Under the pieces are notes generated by a model. That model was not told the origin of the DNA. It ran no database searches and saw nothing but the letters and a program-made list of their open reading frames with translations. A stretch of 64,000 nucleotides of DNA from Halobacterium jilantaiense. GTDB lineage: Archaea > Halobacteriota > Halobacteria > Halobacteriales > Halobacteriaceae. Of the stretch, positions 41,212-51,021 are shown one piece after another. The stretch spans positions 1,488,001 through 1,552,000 of the forward strand of contig NZ_FOJA01000001.1 in assembly GCF_900110535.1 (NCBI RefSeq), read 5' to 3'. The first letter of the stretch is position 1; the number at the start of each line of letters is the position of its first letter. The position numbers and the translations under genes were made by a program.

Positions 41212-41976
41212 ATGCACACGTTCGCGGTCTCGGGGCTGCCGGAGGTCGACGCCGGTGACGACCTCGCAGCCCTGGTCTCGGAGCGCGCGGACCTCACCGA
41301 CGGCGACATCGTCTGCGTGGCGAGCACCGTCGTCTCGAAGGCCGAAGGGCGGACGGCTGCCCTCGACGACTTCCCGGCAGGGCCTCGCGCGAGAGAGATT
41401 GCAGGACATCTGGCGGACGTTACGGGCGAGGAGAAGGACCCGCGGTTCGCACAGGCAGTCCTGGAGGAGTCGACGGAGGTCGTGATGGAGGCTCCGTTCC
41501 TGCTGACCGAGGCGACCTGCGGGCACGTCGGCGTGAACGCCGGCATCGACCGGTCGAACACCGGCGGTGACGACCTCCTGCTGTTGCCGGAGCGGCCGAG
41601 CGAGAGCGCGGAGCGCATCCGGGCGGGCCTCGACGCCGACGTCGGCGTCGTGGTGACAGACACGTCGGGGCGGCCGTTCCGGCACGGTCAGCGCGGCGTG
41701 GCGCTGGGCTGGGCGGGGCTACCGGCGTCCCGGGACTGGCGGGGTGAGACGGACCGCGACGGCCACGAACTCGAAGTGACCGTCGAGGCCGTCGTGGACG
41801 AACTCGCGGCGGCGGCGAACCTCGTCTCCGGGGAGGGCGACGGCGGGACTCCGGTCGTGGTCGTCCGGGACTTCGAGTTCGGCGACCACGCCGGCAGCGA
41901 GAACCTCTTCCGGGAGGTCTCGGGAGACTTCGTGCGGCAGGCGCTCCGGGGGTGGGAGTTCGATGCGGGGCATTGA
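41212..41976 (+). CDS. cofE: Coenzyme F420-0:L-glutamate ligase
   Basis: A 254-residue GTP-dependent ligase that adds glutamate(s) to F420-0: VSGLPEVDAGDDLAALV, DGDIVCVASTVVSKAEGR, GHVGVNAGIDRSNTG, VVVTDTSGRPFRHGQRGVALG. It overlaps mer by 14 bases, so they are one operon; both belong to F420/pterin one-carbon metabolism. Confidence 0.95.
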   Translation: MHTFAVSGLPEVDAGDDLAALVSERADLTDGDIVCVASTVVSKAEGRTAALDDFPAGPRAREIAGHLADVTGEEKDPRFAQAVLEESTEVVMEAPFLLTEATCGHVGVNAGIDRSNTGGDDLLLLPERPSESAERIRAGLDADVGVVVTDTSGRPFRHGQRGVALGWAGLPASRDWRGETDRDGHELEVTVEAVVDELAAAANLVSGEGDGGTPVVVVRDFEFGDHAGSENLFREVSGDFVRQALRGWEFDAGH

Positions 41977-43000
41977 GCTCACCCCCGAGATTCCGGTCGG
42001 CGAGGTCGCCGACCTCGCCGAGCGCGCGGAGGCCGCGGGGTTCGACGCGGTGTTCTCGTCGTGTCACTACAACAACCGCGACCCCTTCCTGGCGCTCGGC
42101 CGGGTGGCGGCGGCGACCGACGAACTGCTGCTCGGGCCGGGAGTGGCGAACCCCTACGATCAGCACCCGGTGAAGCTGGCGTCCCAGACCGCGACGCTGG
42201 ACGAACTCAGCGGCGGGCGCGCGGTGTTCGGTGTCGGCGCGGGAGACGCGTCGACGCTGACGAACCTCGGTGTCGACCGCGACCGGCCGCTCCGGCGCGT
42301 GCTGGAGGCGTTCAAGGTCGCACAGGACCTCTGGGCGGGCGAGCGTGTCGACCACGACGGGACGTTCGCGGCCCGGGACGCCGGCCTGAACTACGAGCCG
42401 CCGTCGGGCGCGGAGATTCCGGTGTACGTCGGCGCGCAGGGCCCGCACATGCTGCGGATGGCGGGCAAGCACGCAGACGGCGTGCTGGTGAACGCGAGCC
42501 ACCCCCGGGACCTCTCGTGGTCGGCCGACCGAATCGCCGAGGGGGCAGAGGACCGCGAGGTCGACCAGCGGGAGACCCCGGAAGGCGCGAGCGGTGAAAC
42601 CGCGAGTCACGTCGTGGACGGTGACGTGGACGTCGGCGCGTACGCGTCGGTGTCAGTCGCCGAGGACGAGGACGCGGCGCTGGCGGCTGCTCGACCCCCC
42701 GTGGCGTTCATCGCGGCGGGCGCAGCACCCCCGGTGCTGGAGCGTCACGGACTCGACGAGGCGGTCGCAAGCGACATCGGAGACGCCATCGAGGCCGGCG
42801 AGTTCGAGGAGGCGTTCGGGCTGGTGACGGAGCCGATGCTGGAGGCGTTCTGCATCGCGGGAACGAAAGCGCAGGTCGCCGAGCAGCTATCGGCCGTCGG
42901 CGAGCACGTCGACAGCGTGGTGGCGGGGTCGCCACTCGGACCCGACCAGGAAGCAGCAGTCGACCTGCTCGCCGGGGCGTTCGACGACGCCGGCGTCTAG
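41963..43000 (+). CDS. mer: 5,10-methylenetetrahydromethanopterin reductase-like, F420-dependent
   Basis: A 345-residue luciferase-like (LLM) TIM barrel: MRGIELTPEIPVGEVADLAERAEAAGFDAVFSSCHYNNRDPFLALG, GVANPYDQHPVKLASQTATLDELSGGRAVFGVGAGD, PVYVGAQGPHMLRMAG. Mer homologues in haloarchaea are thought to reduce methylene-tetrahydrofolate with F420H2. The link to cofE supports F420 as cofactor. Its stop overlaps the next gene on the opposite strand. Confidence 0.9.
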   Translation: MRGIELTPEIPVGEVADLAERAEAAGFDAVFSSCHYNNRDPFLALGRVAAATDELLLGPGVANPYDQHPVKLASQTATLDELSGGRAVFGVGAGDASTLTNLGVDRDRPLRRVLEAFKVAQDLWAGERVDHDGTFAARDAGLNYEPPSGAEIPVYVGAQGPHMLRMAGKHADGVLVNASHPRDLSWSADRIAEGAEDREVDQRETPEGASGETASHVVDGDVDVGAYASVSVAEDEDAALAAARPPVAFIAAGAAPPVLERHGLDEAVASDIGDAIEAGEFEEAFGLVTEPMLEAFCIAGTKAQVAEQLSAVGEHVDSVVAGSPLGPDQEAAVDLLAGAFDDAGV

Positions 43001-43230
43001 GGTCGCTGGCGGCGCTGCCGGGTGACGGCACCGTCGGGGAGCAGCGGCTTGAGGAGGCCGCCGAGTGCGAGGCCGCCGAACGCGGCCGACGCCGCGCCGA
43101 CGAACAGCGCGCCGAAGAGCACGCCGAGCGCCGAAATCGGGTCGGTGGTTGCGGCCGTCGTGAAGTGTTCGACCATCGAGGCGATGTTGTCGATGACCCA
43201 GACCATGCCGGAGAGTCCGGGTGCCGGCAT
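42997..43230 (-). CDS. Small membrane protein
   Basis: A 77-residue protein beginning MPAPGLSGMVWVIDNIASM, with one or two hydrophobic helices (ISALGVLFGALFVGAASAAFGGLALGGLL) and a basic C-terminus (RQRRQRP). An ATG 13 codons upstream is possible but its codons are not family-like. Function unknown. Confidence 0.7.
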   Translation of the reverse strand: MPAPGLSGMVWVIDNIASMVEHFTTAATTDPISALGVLFGALFVGAASAAFGGLALGGLLKPLLPDGAVTRQRRQRP

Positions 43231-43278
43231 CTTCAGTCCTCCGGGAGCGTTATCCCGGGGGCTCCCCAACGTGGAGGT

Positions 43279-43503
43279 GTGTCAGGCGACGCCACGCTCG
43301 ACTCGTTCGCCGACCCCGAGGACGGCGACGAGTCAGCGCCCCGTTCAGCCAGCCCGCTCACCGTGACGAGTTCGTGGACGCCGGACGCGACGTGTGCGTC
43401 CTGCGGCGAGTCGACGGTCCGACTGTGGCGGGACGGCGACAGCAGCGTCTGCGTGTCGTGTGCGCGGTGGACGGAAACCGGCGGCAGTCAGAGCGACCAG
43501 TAG
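43279..43503 (+). CDS. DUF7573-like zinc-finger protein
   Basis: A 74-residue protein with GTG start (SGDATLDSFADPEDGDES), an acidic N-terminus and a CASCG...CVSC zinc ribbon. It matches the haloarchaeal DUF7573-type micro-proteins. A TTATC element lies about 28 bases above the start. Confidence 0.8.
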   Translation: MSGDATLDSFADPEDGDESAPRSASPLTVTSSWTPDATCASCGESTVRLWRDGDSSVCVSCARWTETGGSQSDQ

Positions 43504-43561
43504 ACATACAAGCACCTCGGGCCGTAGAACACTCCATCTGACCGCCCCGTTATCATTACCC

Positions 43562-44560
43562 ATGACAGACGCACCCGATACCCATGCCGTGGCGGACCCG
43601 CGAACGCACGCAGACGCACCGGCACCGATGCCGATAACAGAGGCCAGCGAACTGGCGGCCGAGGTCGCTGACAACATCGAGACGGTCATCGTCGACAAGC
43701 GCGAGACCATCGAACACGTGCTCACGGCCGTACTGGGCGGCGGCCACGTGCTCTTGGAGGACGTTCCCGGCGTGGGGAAGACGATGCTCGCGCGCTCCGT
43801 GGCGCGGTCGTTCGACGGCGACTTCCGGCGCGTCCAGTTCACGCCCGACCTGCTGCCGACGGACGTGACGGGCGTGAACGTCTTCAACGAGAAGGCCCGC
43901 GAGTTCGAGTTCCAGCACGGGCCCGTGTTCGCGAACGTTCTGCTCGCGGACGAGATCAATCGCGCGCCGCCGAAGACGCAGTCCGCGCTCCTGGAGGCGA
44001 TGGAGGAAGAGCAGGTGACGGCGGACGGCGATACGCGCGCGCTGCCGGACCCCTTCCTCGTCATCGCGACTCAGAACTCCGTGGAGCGCGACCGCACCTA
44101 CGAGCTCCCGGTGGCGGAGCTCGACCGCTTCATGAAGAAGCTCCGGCTCGGGTATCCGGACCGCGAGCGCGAGGTCGACGTGCTCGACCGGGTGGTGGGC
44201 GGCCACCCAATCGACGACATCTCGTCGGTCGCGACCGTCGAAGACCTGCGGCGGGCGCGCTCCGCGACGGCGGCCGTAGAGGTCGCGCGCCCCGTGAAAG
44301 CGTACGTCACGGAGCTGGCGCGGTACACCCGCGACCACGCCGCGCTCGGTGTCAGTCCCCGCGGCTCCATCTCGCTCCTGCAGGCCGCGCAGGGCCGGGC
44401 GGTGTTGGACGGTCGAGACTACGTCGTCCCGGACGACGTGCAGACGGAGGCTCCGGCCGTGCTTGCACACCGCGTCCGGCCAGAGGCAGGGGGGACACTC
44501 GGCGGGGAGGCCGCGCGCACGCTCGTGCAGCGCGCCCTCGACACCGTCAACCCGGAGTGA
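43562..44560 (+). CDS. MoxR-family AAA+ ATPase
   Basis: A 332-residue AAA+ ATPase: Walker A LEDVPGVGKTML, Walker B LLADEINRAPPKTQSALLEAM, sensor 1 FLVIATQNSVE, and the usual TYELPVAELDRFMKK. An N-terminal acidic extension of about 30 residues precedes it. First gene of a MoxR-DUF58-transglutaminase operon, a common arrangement in Archaea and Bacteria; MoxR proteins act as metal-center or complex-maturation chaperones. Confidence 0.95.
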   Translation: MTDAPDTHAVADPRTHADAPAPMPITEASELAAEVADNIETVIVDKRETIEHVLTAVLGGGHVLLEDVPGVGKTMLARSVARSFDGDFRRVQFTPDLLPTDVTGVNVFNEKAREFEFQHGPVFANVLLADEINRAPPKTQSALLEAMEEEQVTADGDTRALPDPFLVIATQNSVERDRTYELPVAELDRFMKKLRLGYPDREREVDVLDRVVGGHPIDDISSVATVEDLRRARSATAAVEVARPVKAYVTELARYTRDHAALGVSPRGSISLLQAAQGRAVLDGRDYVVPDDVQTEAPAVLAHRVRPEAGGTLGGEAARTLVQRALDTVNPE

Positions 44561-44561
44561 G

Positions 44562-45569
44562 ATGGCGGCCAGACTCACTCGCCGCGGGCGGGCGGTGGCC
44601 GCGGTGGCGGTGCTCGCGCTCGTACTCGGGTACGGCTTCGGCGGCCGCAGCCTGAACGCCGTCGTGGTGCCGGCGGCCGTGTTGCTGGTGGCGGCCCGCG
44701 TCTACGTGGCCTACGTCCCGGAGCCCGACGTCGAACGCATCGCGCCCCGCGAAGGCCACCAGGGCGAGCGCCGCACCGTCGAACTGGTGGTCGACGCCGA
44801 GCGGTCGTACCCGGTGACGCTGCGGGAGCAGTTGGCCGACGGGCTGCGCGGCGACACCGTCCACAGCGTCGAGGCCGACGGCCGCACGGTGGCCTACGAC
44901 ATCGAGTTGGTCCACCGGGGCGTCCACGCCGTCGGGCCGTGTCGCGCCAGAGCGACCGACCCGTTCGGGCTGTGGGCGGTGTCGTTTCTCGTCGCGGACC
45001 CGAACTCGGTGCGGGTGTTCCCGCGGGTCCACAGTCTCGACGACACCGCCGCGCTGCTCACCGGCTACGTCGGCATCACGGACGAACGCGAGCAGTTCGC
45101 TGGCGTCCGCGAGTACGAGCGCGGCGACCCGCTGCGGGACGTGAACTGGAAGGCGTCCGCGAAGCGCCCGACCGGCGACCTCACCGTCACGGAGTTCGTC
45201 GGCGAGGGCGCGTCTGACCGCGTCACCATCGCCGCCGAGGCGCGGGGTCCGCGGGCCGACTCGGTCGCAGAAGCCGCTGCGAGTGTCGCGACGCACCTGC
45301 TGGACGCGGGCATCGCCGTCGGTATCGCGACGCCGAGCGGTCGCCTCGACCCTGCCCACGGCGACCCGCACCGCCGCCGCATCCTCGGCGTGCTCGCGGC
45401 GTTCGAACAGGGCCACCTCCGGCGGCGCTACCGCGACGAGGCCGACATCTTCGTCCACGCGCCGGAGAGCGGCGAGCACGTCTCCGTGACCGTCGACGGC
45501 GAGGACCACCGGTACGCGGAGTTCGTCGGGAGTCGAGCGGGAGCCGGCGGGACGGAGGTGGCGGCGTGA
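44562..45569 (+). CDS. DUF58 membrane protein
   Basis: A 335-residue protein with two N-terminal helices (AVAAVAVLALVLGYGFGG, LNAVVVPAAVLLVAARVYVAYV) and a DUF58 domain with the signature REYERGDPLRDVNWKASAKR. One base separates it from the MoxR stop. Partner of the MoxR ATPase. Confidence 0.93.
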   Translation: MAARLTRRGRAVAAVAVLALVLGYGFGGRSLNAVVVPAAVLLVAARVYVAYVPEPDVERIAPREGHQGERRTVELVVDAERSYPVTLREQLADGLRGDTVHSVEADGRTVAYDIELVHRGVHAVGPCRARATDPFGLWAVSFLVADPNSVRVFPRVHSLDDTAALLTGYVGITDEREQFAGVREYERGDPLRDVNWKASAKRPTGDLTVTEFVGEGASDRVTIAAEARGPRADSVAEAAASVATHLLDAGIAVGIATPSGRLDPAHGDPHRRRILGVLAAFEQGHLRRRYRDEADIFVHAPESGEHVSVTVDGEDHRYAEFVGSRAGAGGTEVAA

Positions 45570-47770
45570 GCACCGCGCGCGTCGGCCGCCGGCTGCCGCG
45601 GGCGCTGACGGACTCCCCGCAGGACACCGCCGCGGTCGCCTGCGTCGCAGTCGTCGTCGCGACCTACCTCTCCGTGCTGTACGACGTGACCGCCGTCGTC
45701 GGGACGTCGACGACACTGGTCGCCGTGGTCGCCGGTGCGCTGGCGCTGGCGGGCGTGCTGCGCGCGCTCCCCGGGAAGTACGCGTTCGCGCTGGCGGTCG
45801 CGCTGCTGGTCGCGGGGCTGGCGGCGTACCTGCTGTCGGTGCCGCGGGCGTACTACGCCGCGCTCTCACCGGGACGCGTCCTGAAAGACACGGTCGCGCT
45901 GCTCACCGGCTACTCGGTGCTCCGGATGCCGGCAGCGGGCACGTGGGCGGTAGCGGTCGCGCCCGCGCCGACGTTCCTCGCAGCGTACTTCACTGCCCGC
46001 CGGGAGTACGCGCGGGCGGCCGGACTCGCCGCTGCGGCCCTCGGGTTCTTCGTCCTCACCGGCGACGCGTCCACGACGGTGACGCTCGTCGGCGTGCTCG
46101 CCGCCGCGGGCGCGGTGGCGTTCGAGACGCTCGCCCTCCACGACGCCAGCACCCGCCAGGTGCAGGTCGTCGCGGCCGTGCTCGCTGTGATGGTCGTGGC
46201 GTCTGCGACGGTGACGGCGGTGCCGGGCGGCCGGTCGCCGCTCGTCCCCGCCGAGGCGACGACGACCGCCGGCAGCCTCGTGAACGCAGACAGCTACGTC
46301 GGCGTCGGCGGAGAGCTGCGGCTGGACCCGCAGGTCCACTTCGTCGCCGAGTCCGACCAGCCAACGTACTACCGGGGCGCGGTGTACGACCGGTTCACGG
46401 GCAACGGCTGGACGCAGACCGCCGACGTCGGCACCGAGCGCGGCACGCCGCCGCCGACCGGTGACCGCATCACGCAGCGCATCACCGTCGAGCGCCGGCT
46501 CGACATCGCGCCGGCCGCCGCCGTCCCGCAGACCATTCGAGGCCTCGACGCGGAGCTCACCGAGGGGGGCCTGCTCCAGGGCACCTCGACGCTGTACCCC
46601 GGGGACAGCTACGAGGTCGTGAGCCGCGCGCCGCCCGACGACACGGACGTACTCGCTCGCGAGACCGGCGTCGTTCCCGAGACGATTCGCGACAGATACC
46701 TCCAGGTGCCCGAGAGCACGAGCGGCGACGTCGTCGACCTCGCCGACCGCATCACGGCGGACGCAGAGACGCCGTACCGGCAGGCCGAAGCCATCGAGGC
46801 GTGGCTGGAGGCGAACAAGGAGTACTCGCTGGACGCGCCGAACACGCAGGGCGACCTCGTCAACGAGTTCGTGCTGCGCGGCGAGGTCGGCTACTGCACG
46901 TACTACGCGTCGGCGATGACCGTCATGCTGCGCTCGCAGGACGTGCCCGCCCGGTTCGTCGTCGGGTTCACCGAAGGCCAGCGCGTCAGCGAGGACGAGT
47001 ACGTCGTCCGCGGCGTCGACTCCCACGCCTGGGTCGAGGTGTACGTCCCCGACCGCGGCTGGGTGACGTTCGACCCGACGCCGGCCAGCGAGCGCACGAG
47101 CGCCGAGGAGAGCCGCGTCGAGCAGGCCCGCAGCGAGGGCGTCTCGGGCGTGGACGCGGCCGGCAGCGAGAACGGCACGTGGACGCCCCCGCAGACCACC
47201 ACGCCCCAGACGTCGACCGACAGCGCCGACACCGAGGATGGGAACAACCAGACGGCTCCCCGCGACCGCGAGTCCTACTTCGGCACCTCGCAGGGCGTCG
47301 AGTCACCGGAGAACGCCACGGTTCCGGCGAACCTCGGCGACGGTGCGGGCGGCGACGCGGGCGGCGACGGGAGCACTCCGGACCTCCCGCCGCTGACGAC
47401 CCTCGCCGTCTGGGGCGTGCTGGTCGTCGGCGCGGCCGCGGCGCTGCGCTACACGGGCATCACGGACCGCGCGTACCGCGCGCTCTGGCTGCGCTGGCTG
47501 CCCGACGGCGACCCCGCGGCGGAGGTCGAAGCGGCCTTCGAGCGCGTGGAGTACGTCCTCGGGCAGCGCTACCGCGAGCGCCGCAGCGGCGAGACCGTCC
47601 GCGAGTACGTCGCCGACGTGGCTCCCGGGGACGCCGCCGAGCGGGCCGCAGTCCTCCGGGAGCGCGCCAGGTACGCCGGCTCCGCCTCCGACGAGGACGC
47701 CGCCGAAGCCAAACGGCTCGCTCGGTCGCTAGCCGGCGAATACAGCCGCCTGCCGTCGCTTCGGCGATAG
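45566..47770 (+). CDS. Transglutaminase-like membrane protein (DUF3488/TgpA type)
   Basis: A 734-residue protein. An N-terminal bundle of about six helices, an extracytoplasmic transglutaminase core with Cys in GEVGYCTYYASAM, His in VDSHAWVEVYV and Asp in TFDPTPA, a Ser/Thr/Gly-rich linker, one C-terminal membrane helix (LAVWGVLVVGAAAALRY) and a cytosolic DUF4129-like tail (EAAFERVEYVLGQRY). GTG start overlapping the DUF58 stop (GTGA). Likely surface-protein cross-linking or cleavage. Confidence 0.94.
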   Translation: MSTARVGRRLPRALTDSPQDTAAVACVAVVVATYLSVLYDVTAVVGTSTTLVAVVAGALALAGVLRALPGKYAFALAVALLVAGLAAYLLSVPRAYYAALSPGRVLKDTVALLTGYSVLRMPAAGTWAVAVAPAPTFLAAYFTARREYARAAGLAAAALGFFVLTGDASTTVTLVGVLAAAGAVAFETLALHDASTRQVQVVAAVLAVMVVASATVTAVPGGRSPLVPAEATTTAGSLVNADSYVGVGGELRLDPQVHFVAESDQPTYYRGAVYDRFTGNGWTQTADVGTERGTPPPTGDRITQRITVERRLDIAPAAAVPQTIRGLDAELTEGGLLQGTSTLYPGDSYEVVSRAPPDDTDVLARETGVVPETIRDRYLQVPESTSGDVVDLADRITADAETPYRQAEAIEAWLEANKEYSLDAPNTQGDLVNEFVLRGEVGYCTYYASAMTVMLRSQDVPARFVVGFTEGQRVSEDEYVVRGVDSHAWVEVYVPDRGWVTFDPTPASERTSAEESRVEQARSEGVSGVDAAGSENGTWTPPQTTTPQTSTDSADTEDGNNQTAPRDRESYFGTSQGVESPENATVPANLGDGAGGDAGGDGSTPDLPPLTTLAVWGVLVVGAAAALRYTGITDRAYRALWLRWLPDGDPAAEVEAAFERVEYVLGQRYRERRSGETVREYVADVAPGDAAERAAVLRERARYAGSASDEDAAEAKRLARSLAGEYSRLPSLRR

Positions 47771-47771
47771 T

Positions 47772-48098
<327 letters not shown>

Positions 48099-48232
48099 CC
48101 CCACGTCGACGCTCGCTTCTCCCCCCGTTCGCCGACGCCACAGCGACCGGGACGTAGCTGTCTCTCGCCGCGGATTCTGCGGCGGTGCAACTGACCAGAA
48201 AGCTTTCAGCCAGTCTGGGCGTCTACCCGTGT

Positions 48233-49087
48233 ATGCGACGCCGCCAGTTCCTCGCAGGCGGAGCAGCCCTCCTCCCAGTCGTCCTCGCCGGCTGCGCTCA
48301 CCCGGACGTCGTCCTCGACATGAACGAGGCGACGGACGAGCGCGTGGCCGACAAGGCCTCCAGACTCGTCGACACCGGGTCGTCGGAGTACGCGGTCGTG
48401 GCCGACGCGCTGGAGAACGGCTCGGCGACGGACAGCGGCCGCAGTAAGCTGTTCGACGAGGGAGAGACCGTGCGCTTCGAGGACGCGATCTACGAGGTGT
48501 CGACCACGAGGCTCGGTGACAGCGACGTGACTGTCTACGAGGTCCTCATAGACTTCAATCCGGACGACACGACGCCCGACCTCGGCGAAATCGAGTACAG
48601 TGAACTGCCCGAAACGGACCGTGCGCGCCTCGAACCGGCGCTCGTCGCCGACCACCGCGAACAGGACGGCGTCGACATGAGCGTCGGGTACGGGACCGCC
48701 GACAGAGGTGGCGACGGCTCGGTGTTCGTCCCGGACCAGCAGTACGACATCGTCGTTCGCGACGGCGACCCGTACCGGATACGCGTCGAGTCCGAAGTCG
48801 AGACTGAGATCGAGTTCCGGTACGAGGTAACGGAGGTCGCACCGGACATCGAGACGTTCGCCGCCCAGATTCGAGACCGGTACCTGTTCACGCTGTCGGG
48901 GCTCTCGGAGTCCGAGCGAGAGGTCGTCGAGAACGCCATCGACGGCACCCACTTCGAGGACACCGACGCGTTCCAGTCGGTCGTCGACCGCCTCCGCGAC
49001 CACGACGCCATCGACATCGCGGACGTCTACGGGACGTGGCTCGTGGAGTACGAAGACAGCGAGTACGTCACCTACGCTCAGTGGTAA
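48233..49087 (+). CDS. Tat lipoprotein, acidic, unknown function
   Basis: A 284-residue protein: MRRRQFLAGGAALLPVVLAGC is a twin-arginine lipobox signal (Cys at 21). The mature part is strongly acidic, mixed alpha/beta, with RYEVTEVAPDIETFAAQIRDRYLFTLSGLSESEREVVENAI as the best conserved-looking segment. No known domain. A longer start (16 codons up) is unlikely since the RR motif should be near the N-terminus. Confidence 0.8.
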   Translation: MRRRQFLAGGAALLPVVLAGCAHPDVVLDMNEATDERVADKASRLVDTGSSEYAVVADALENGSATDSGRSKLFDEGETVRFEDAIYEVSTTRLGDSDVTVYEVLIDFNPDDTTPDLGEIEYSELPETDRARLEPALVADHREQDGVDMSVGYGTADRGGDGSVFVPDQQYDIVVRDGDPYRIRVESEVETEIEFRYEVTEVAPDIETFAAQIRDRYLFTLSGLSESEREVVENAIDGTHFEDTDAFQSVVDRLRDHDAIDIADVYGTWLVEYEDSEYVTYAQW

Positions 49088-49115
49088 CAGCGACCAGAGA
49101 AACAGAGCTGTTCGG

Positions 49116-49469
49116 TCAGAACGGCGCGTCCGTCTCGGGGCCCTCGTCGTCGGTCGACCGTTCGAGGTCTCCGGGCCACCCCTCGATGCCGCACTGGAGG
49201 CTGTCGACCCGAGCGTCGTCGCCGATACCCTCGTAGGACGCGACGAGGCGAGCGGCCTGCTGGCTGGCCTGCCCGTGCGGGCAGACCGTGACGACGCGGT
49301 CGGCTCCCGCCAACTGCTCGACCTCCTGCGGGAGTTCGTTGAACGGGATGTTCTCGCTGTCCGGGATGTGGCCGCGGTCGAACGCTGATGGGTTCCGGAT
49401 GTCGACGATTCGGAGGCCGTCGTCGCCGAGAATCGCTTCGAGTTCGTCCGCCGAGAGCTCGCCGTCCAT
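49116..49469 (-). CDS. Rhodanese-like domain protein
   Basis: A 117-residue single rhodanese domain with catalytic Cys in VVTVCPHGQASQQAARLV, and the family start LSADELEAILGDDGLRIVDIRNPSAFDRGHIPDSENIPF. Sulfurtransferase activity is likely. The next gene upstream on the same strand is the NUDIX/metal-binding pair. Confidence 0.9.
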   Translation of the reverse strand: MDGELSADELEAILGDDGLRIVDIRNPSAFDRGHIPDSENIPFNELPQEVEQLAGADRVVTVCPHGQASQQAARLVASYEGIGDDARVDSLQCGIEGWPGDLERSTDDEGPETDAPF

Positions 49470-49548
49470 GTCGCGGACGTGGGGACCGAGCGGGCGTATG
49501 GCTTCCGATTACCGCAGTCCGTGTCCCTCCCACGCGCCGCCCGGTGCG

Positions 49549-49743
49549 TCAGATTACCGGCTCGTAGCCGGCGTCCTCGACGGCCGCCGCGACCTCAGTG
49601 GCGTCCGCGTCGCCCTCGTAGTGCACTTCACCAGTCTCGTTGTCGGCGGTCGCGTCGGTGACGCCCTCGACGTCAGCGAGCGCGTCTTCGACCGTCTGTT
49701 CGCAGTGTCCGCAGGACATGCCTTCGACACCAATCTGTGGCAT
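49549..49743 (-). CDS. Copper chaperone-like HMA domain protein
   Basis: A 64-residue ferredoxin-like domain with the metal motif GMSCGHC and an acidic beta sheet, as in CopZ-type copper chaperones. No CopA ATPase is in the window. Confidence 0.92.
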   Translation of the reverse strand: MPQIGVEGMSCGHCEQTVEDALADVEGVTDATADNETGEVHYEGDADATEVAAAVEDAGYEPVI

Positions 49744-49850
49744 ACGCTACTCTACGGGGGCTGGCTTTTTCGCAGTTGTCGTTCAGACTCCGTCGTCTCG
49801 CGTCCAGATACGTTCGGAATCCAAGCCAGAATCGGGGCGCGAAATTGCGT

Positions 49851-50501
49851 TCAGAGGTGCCCGTCGGCCTCGGCGAGCAACAACCCCTCGATGGTCGCGT
49901 CGTTAGCCGGTGGCGCTCGGGCCACGTCCAGCGCCTCCTCGACGGGGACGCGCTCGACGGTCAGGAACTCGTTGTCGTCGAGGTCCCGCTCGGTCGGCGT
50001 GAGGTCCTCGGCGAACACGATGCCGCGCTTGTGTCGGAGGACGCCGGTCGCCGTCCAGAACTCCTCGAGGAAGTGCATCTCGCCCGCCTCGAAGCCCGTC
50101 TCCTCGCGGAGTTCTCGGCGGCCCGCCGCGGCGTACGACTCCCGCGTCGGGTGCGGTCGAATCGCGTCGTCGTCCTCGGTATCGCCGTCCTCACGGCTCG
50201 CGGTTCCACCGCTCGCTCGTTCCGAGGACTCCCGCTGGTCGTCCTCGCGCTCGTCGACGGGTCGCTCCTCCACGATACCCGCCACCAGTTCCATGCACTG
50301 CTCGCGAATCGTCGGCCGGTACTGGTCGACGAACACCACGTCGCCGTCGTCGACCGCGACGACGACCACGGCCGGCGGCAGCGCCGCCCAGTAGTAGTTC
50401 TTCTCGCTGCCGTCGGGCTGCTCGACGCGGTCGTAGCCGCCGTCGTACCAGCCCGTCTCGTACTCGGTTCGGGACTCGACGACCGGCCAGTCGTGGCTCA
50501 T
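49851..50501 (-). CDS. NUDIX hydrolase with an acidic insert
   Basis: A 216-residue NUDIX protein of the ADP-ribose pyrophosphatase type: YWAALPPAVVVVAVDDGDVVFVDQYRPTIREQCMELVAGIVE, Nudix box AAAGRRELREETGFEAGE. An Arg/Glu/Asp-rich insert of some 40 residues splits the strand region before the box (EERPVDEREDDQRESSERASG). A C-terminal HHL-free tail ends GLLLAEADGHL. Substrate uncertain. Confidence 0.9.
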   Translation of the reverse strand: MSHDWPVVESRTEYETGWYDGGYDRVEQPDGSEKNYYWAALPPAVVVVAVDDGDVVFVDQYRPTIREQCMELVAGIVEERPVDEREDDQRESSERASGGTASREDGDTEDDDAIRPHPTRESYAAAGRRELREETGFEAGEMHFLEEFWTATGVLRHKRGIVFAEDLTPTERDLDDNEFLTVERVPVEEALDVARAPPANDATIEGLLLAEADGHL

Positions 50502-50586
50502 ACCCGGACGTTCGACGCCACGCACTAAGCACCACCCGAAGCGGAACGGGACTAGGTTTTTGCCGTCGGCCGGTGGACTGTCACAC

Positions 50587-51021
50587 ATGGAACCCGAGGT
50601 CTCGGCGGCCGACGGCCGGTACCTCGCGGCCGTGTTCGCGGTCGGCACCGTCCGCGACCGGCCCGCGGAGACCGGCGACCTCGCCGCCGCACTCGACGTC
50701 AGTCCCGGCACCGTCACCGAGCGCCTGCGCGACCTCGCCTCCCGCGACCTCGTCGACTACGAACGCTATCACGGCGCAGAACTCACAGAGACCGGCGAAC
50801 AGGTCGCGCGCGAACTCGCGTGGCGGCGCTGCCTCGCGGAGAACTTCCTCGACGGCGAACTCGACCTGACCGACGCGGACGTCGACGGCATCGGGCGCGC
50901 GCTCTCAGAGGACGCCGCCGCCGCGCTCGGCGACCGGGTCGACCACCCGTGCTCCGAGGAGTGCGGGGCACCAGACGACCGCTTCCCGGAGTGTACGGTC
51001 TACTCGATGGCGTCCCGGTAG
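50587..51021 (+). CDS. DtxR/MntR-family metal-dependent regulator
   Basis: A 144-residue regulator: winged helix ETGDLAAALDVSPGTVTERLRDLASRDLVDYERYHGAELTETGEQVARELAWRR, then a dimerisation/metal domain with HPCSEECG. In Archaea such proteins control Fe or Mn genes. Divergent from the NUDIX gene and overlapping the DUF5809-like gene by 22 bases. Confidence 0.9.
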   Translation: MEPEVSAADGRYLAAVFAVGTVRDRPAETGDLAAALDVSPGTVTERLRDLASRDLVDYERYHGAELTETGEQVARELAWRRCLAENFLDGELDLTDADVDGIGRALSEDAAAALGDRVDHPCSEECGAPDDRFPECTVYSMASR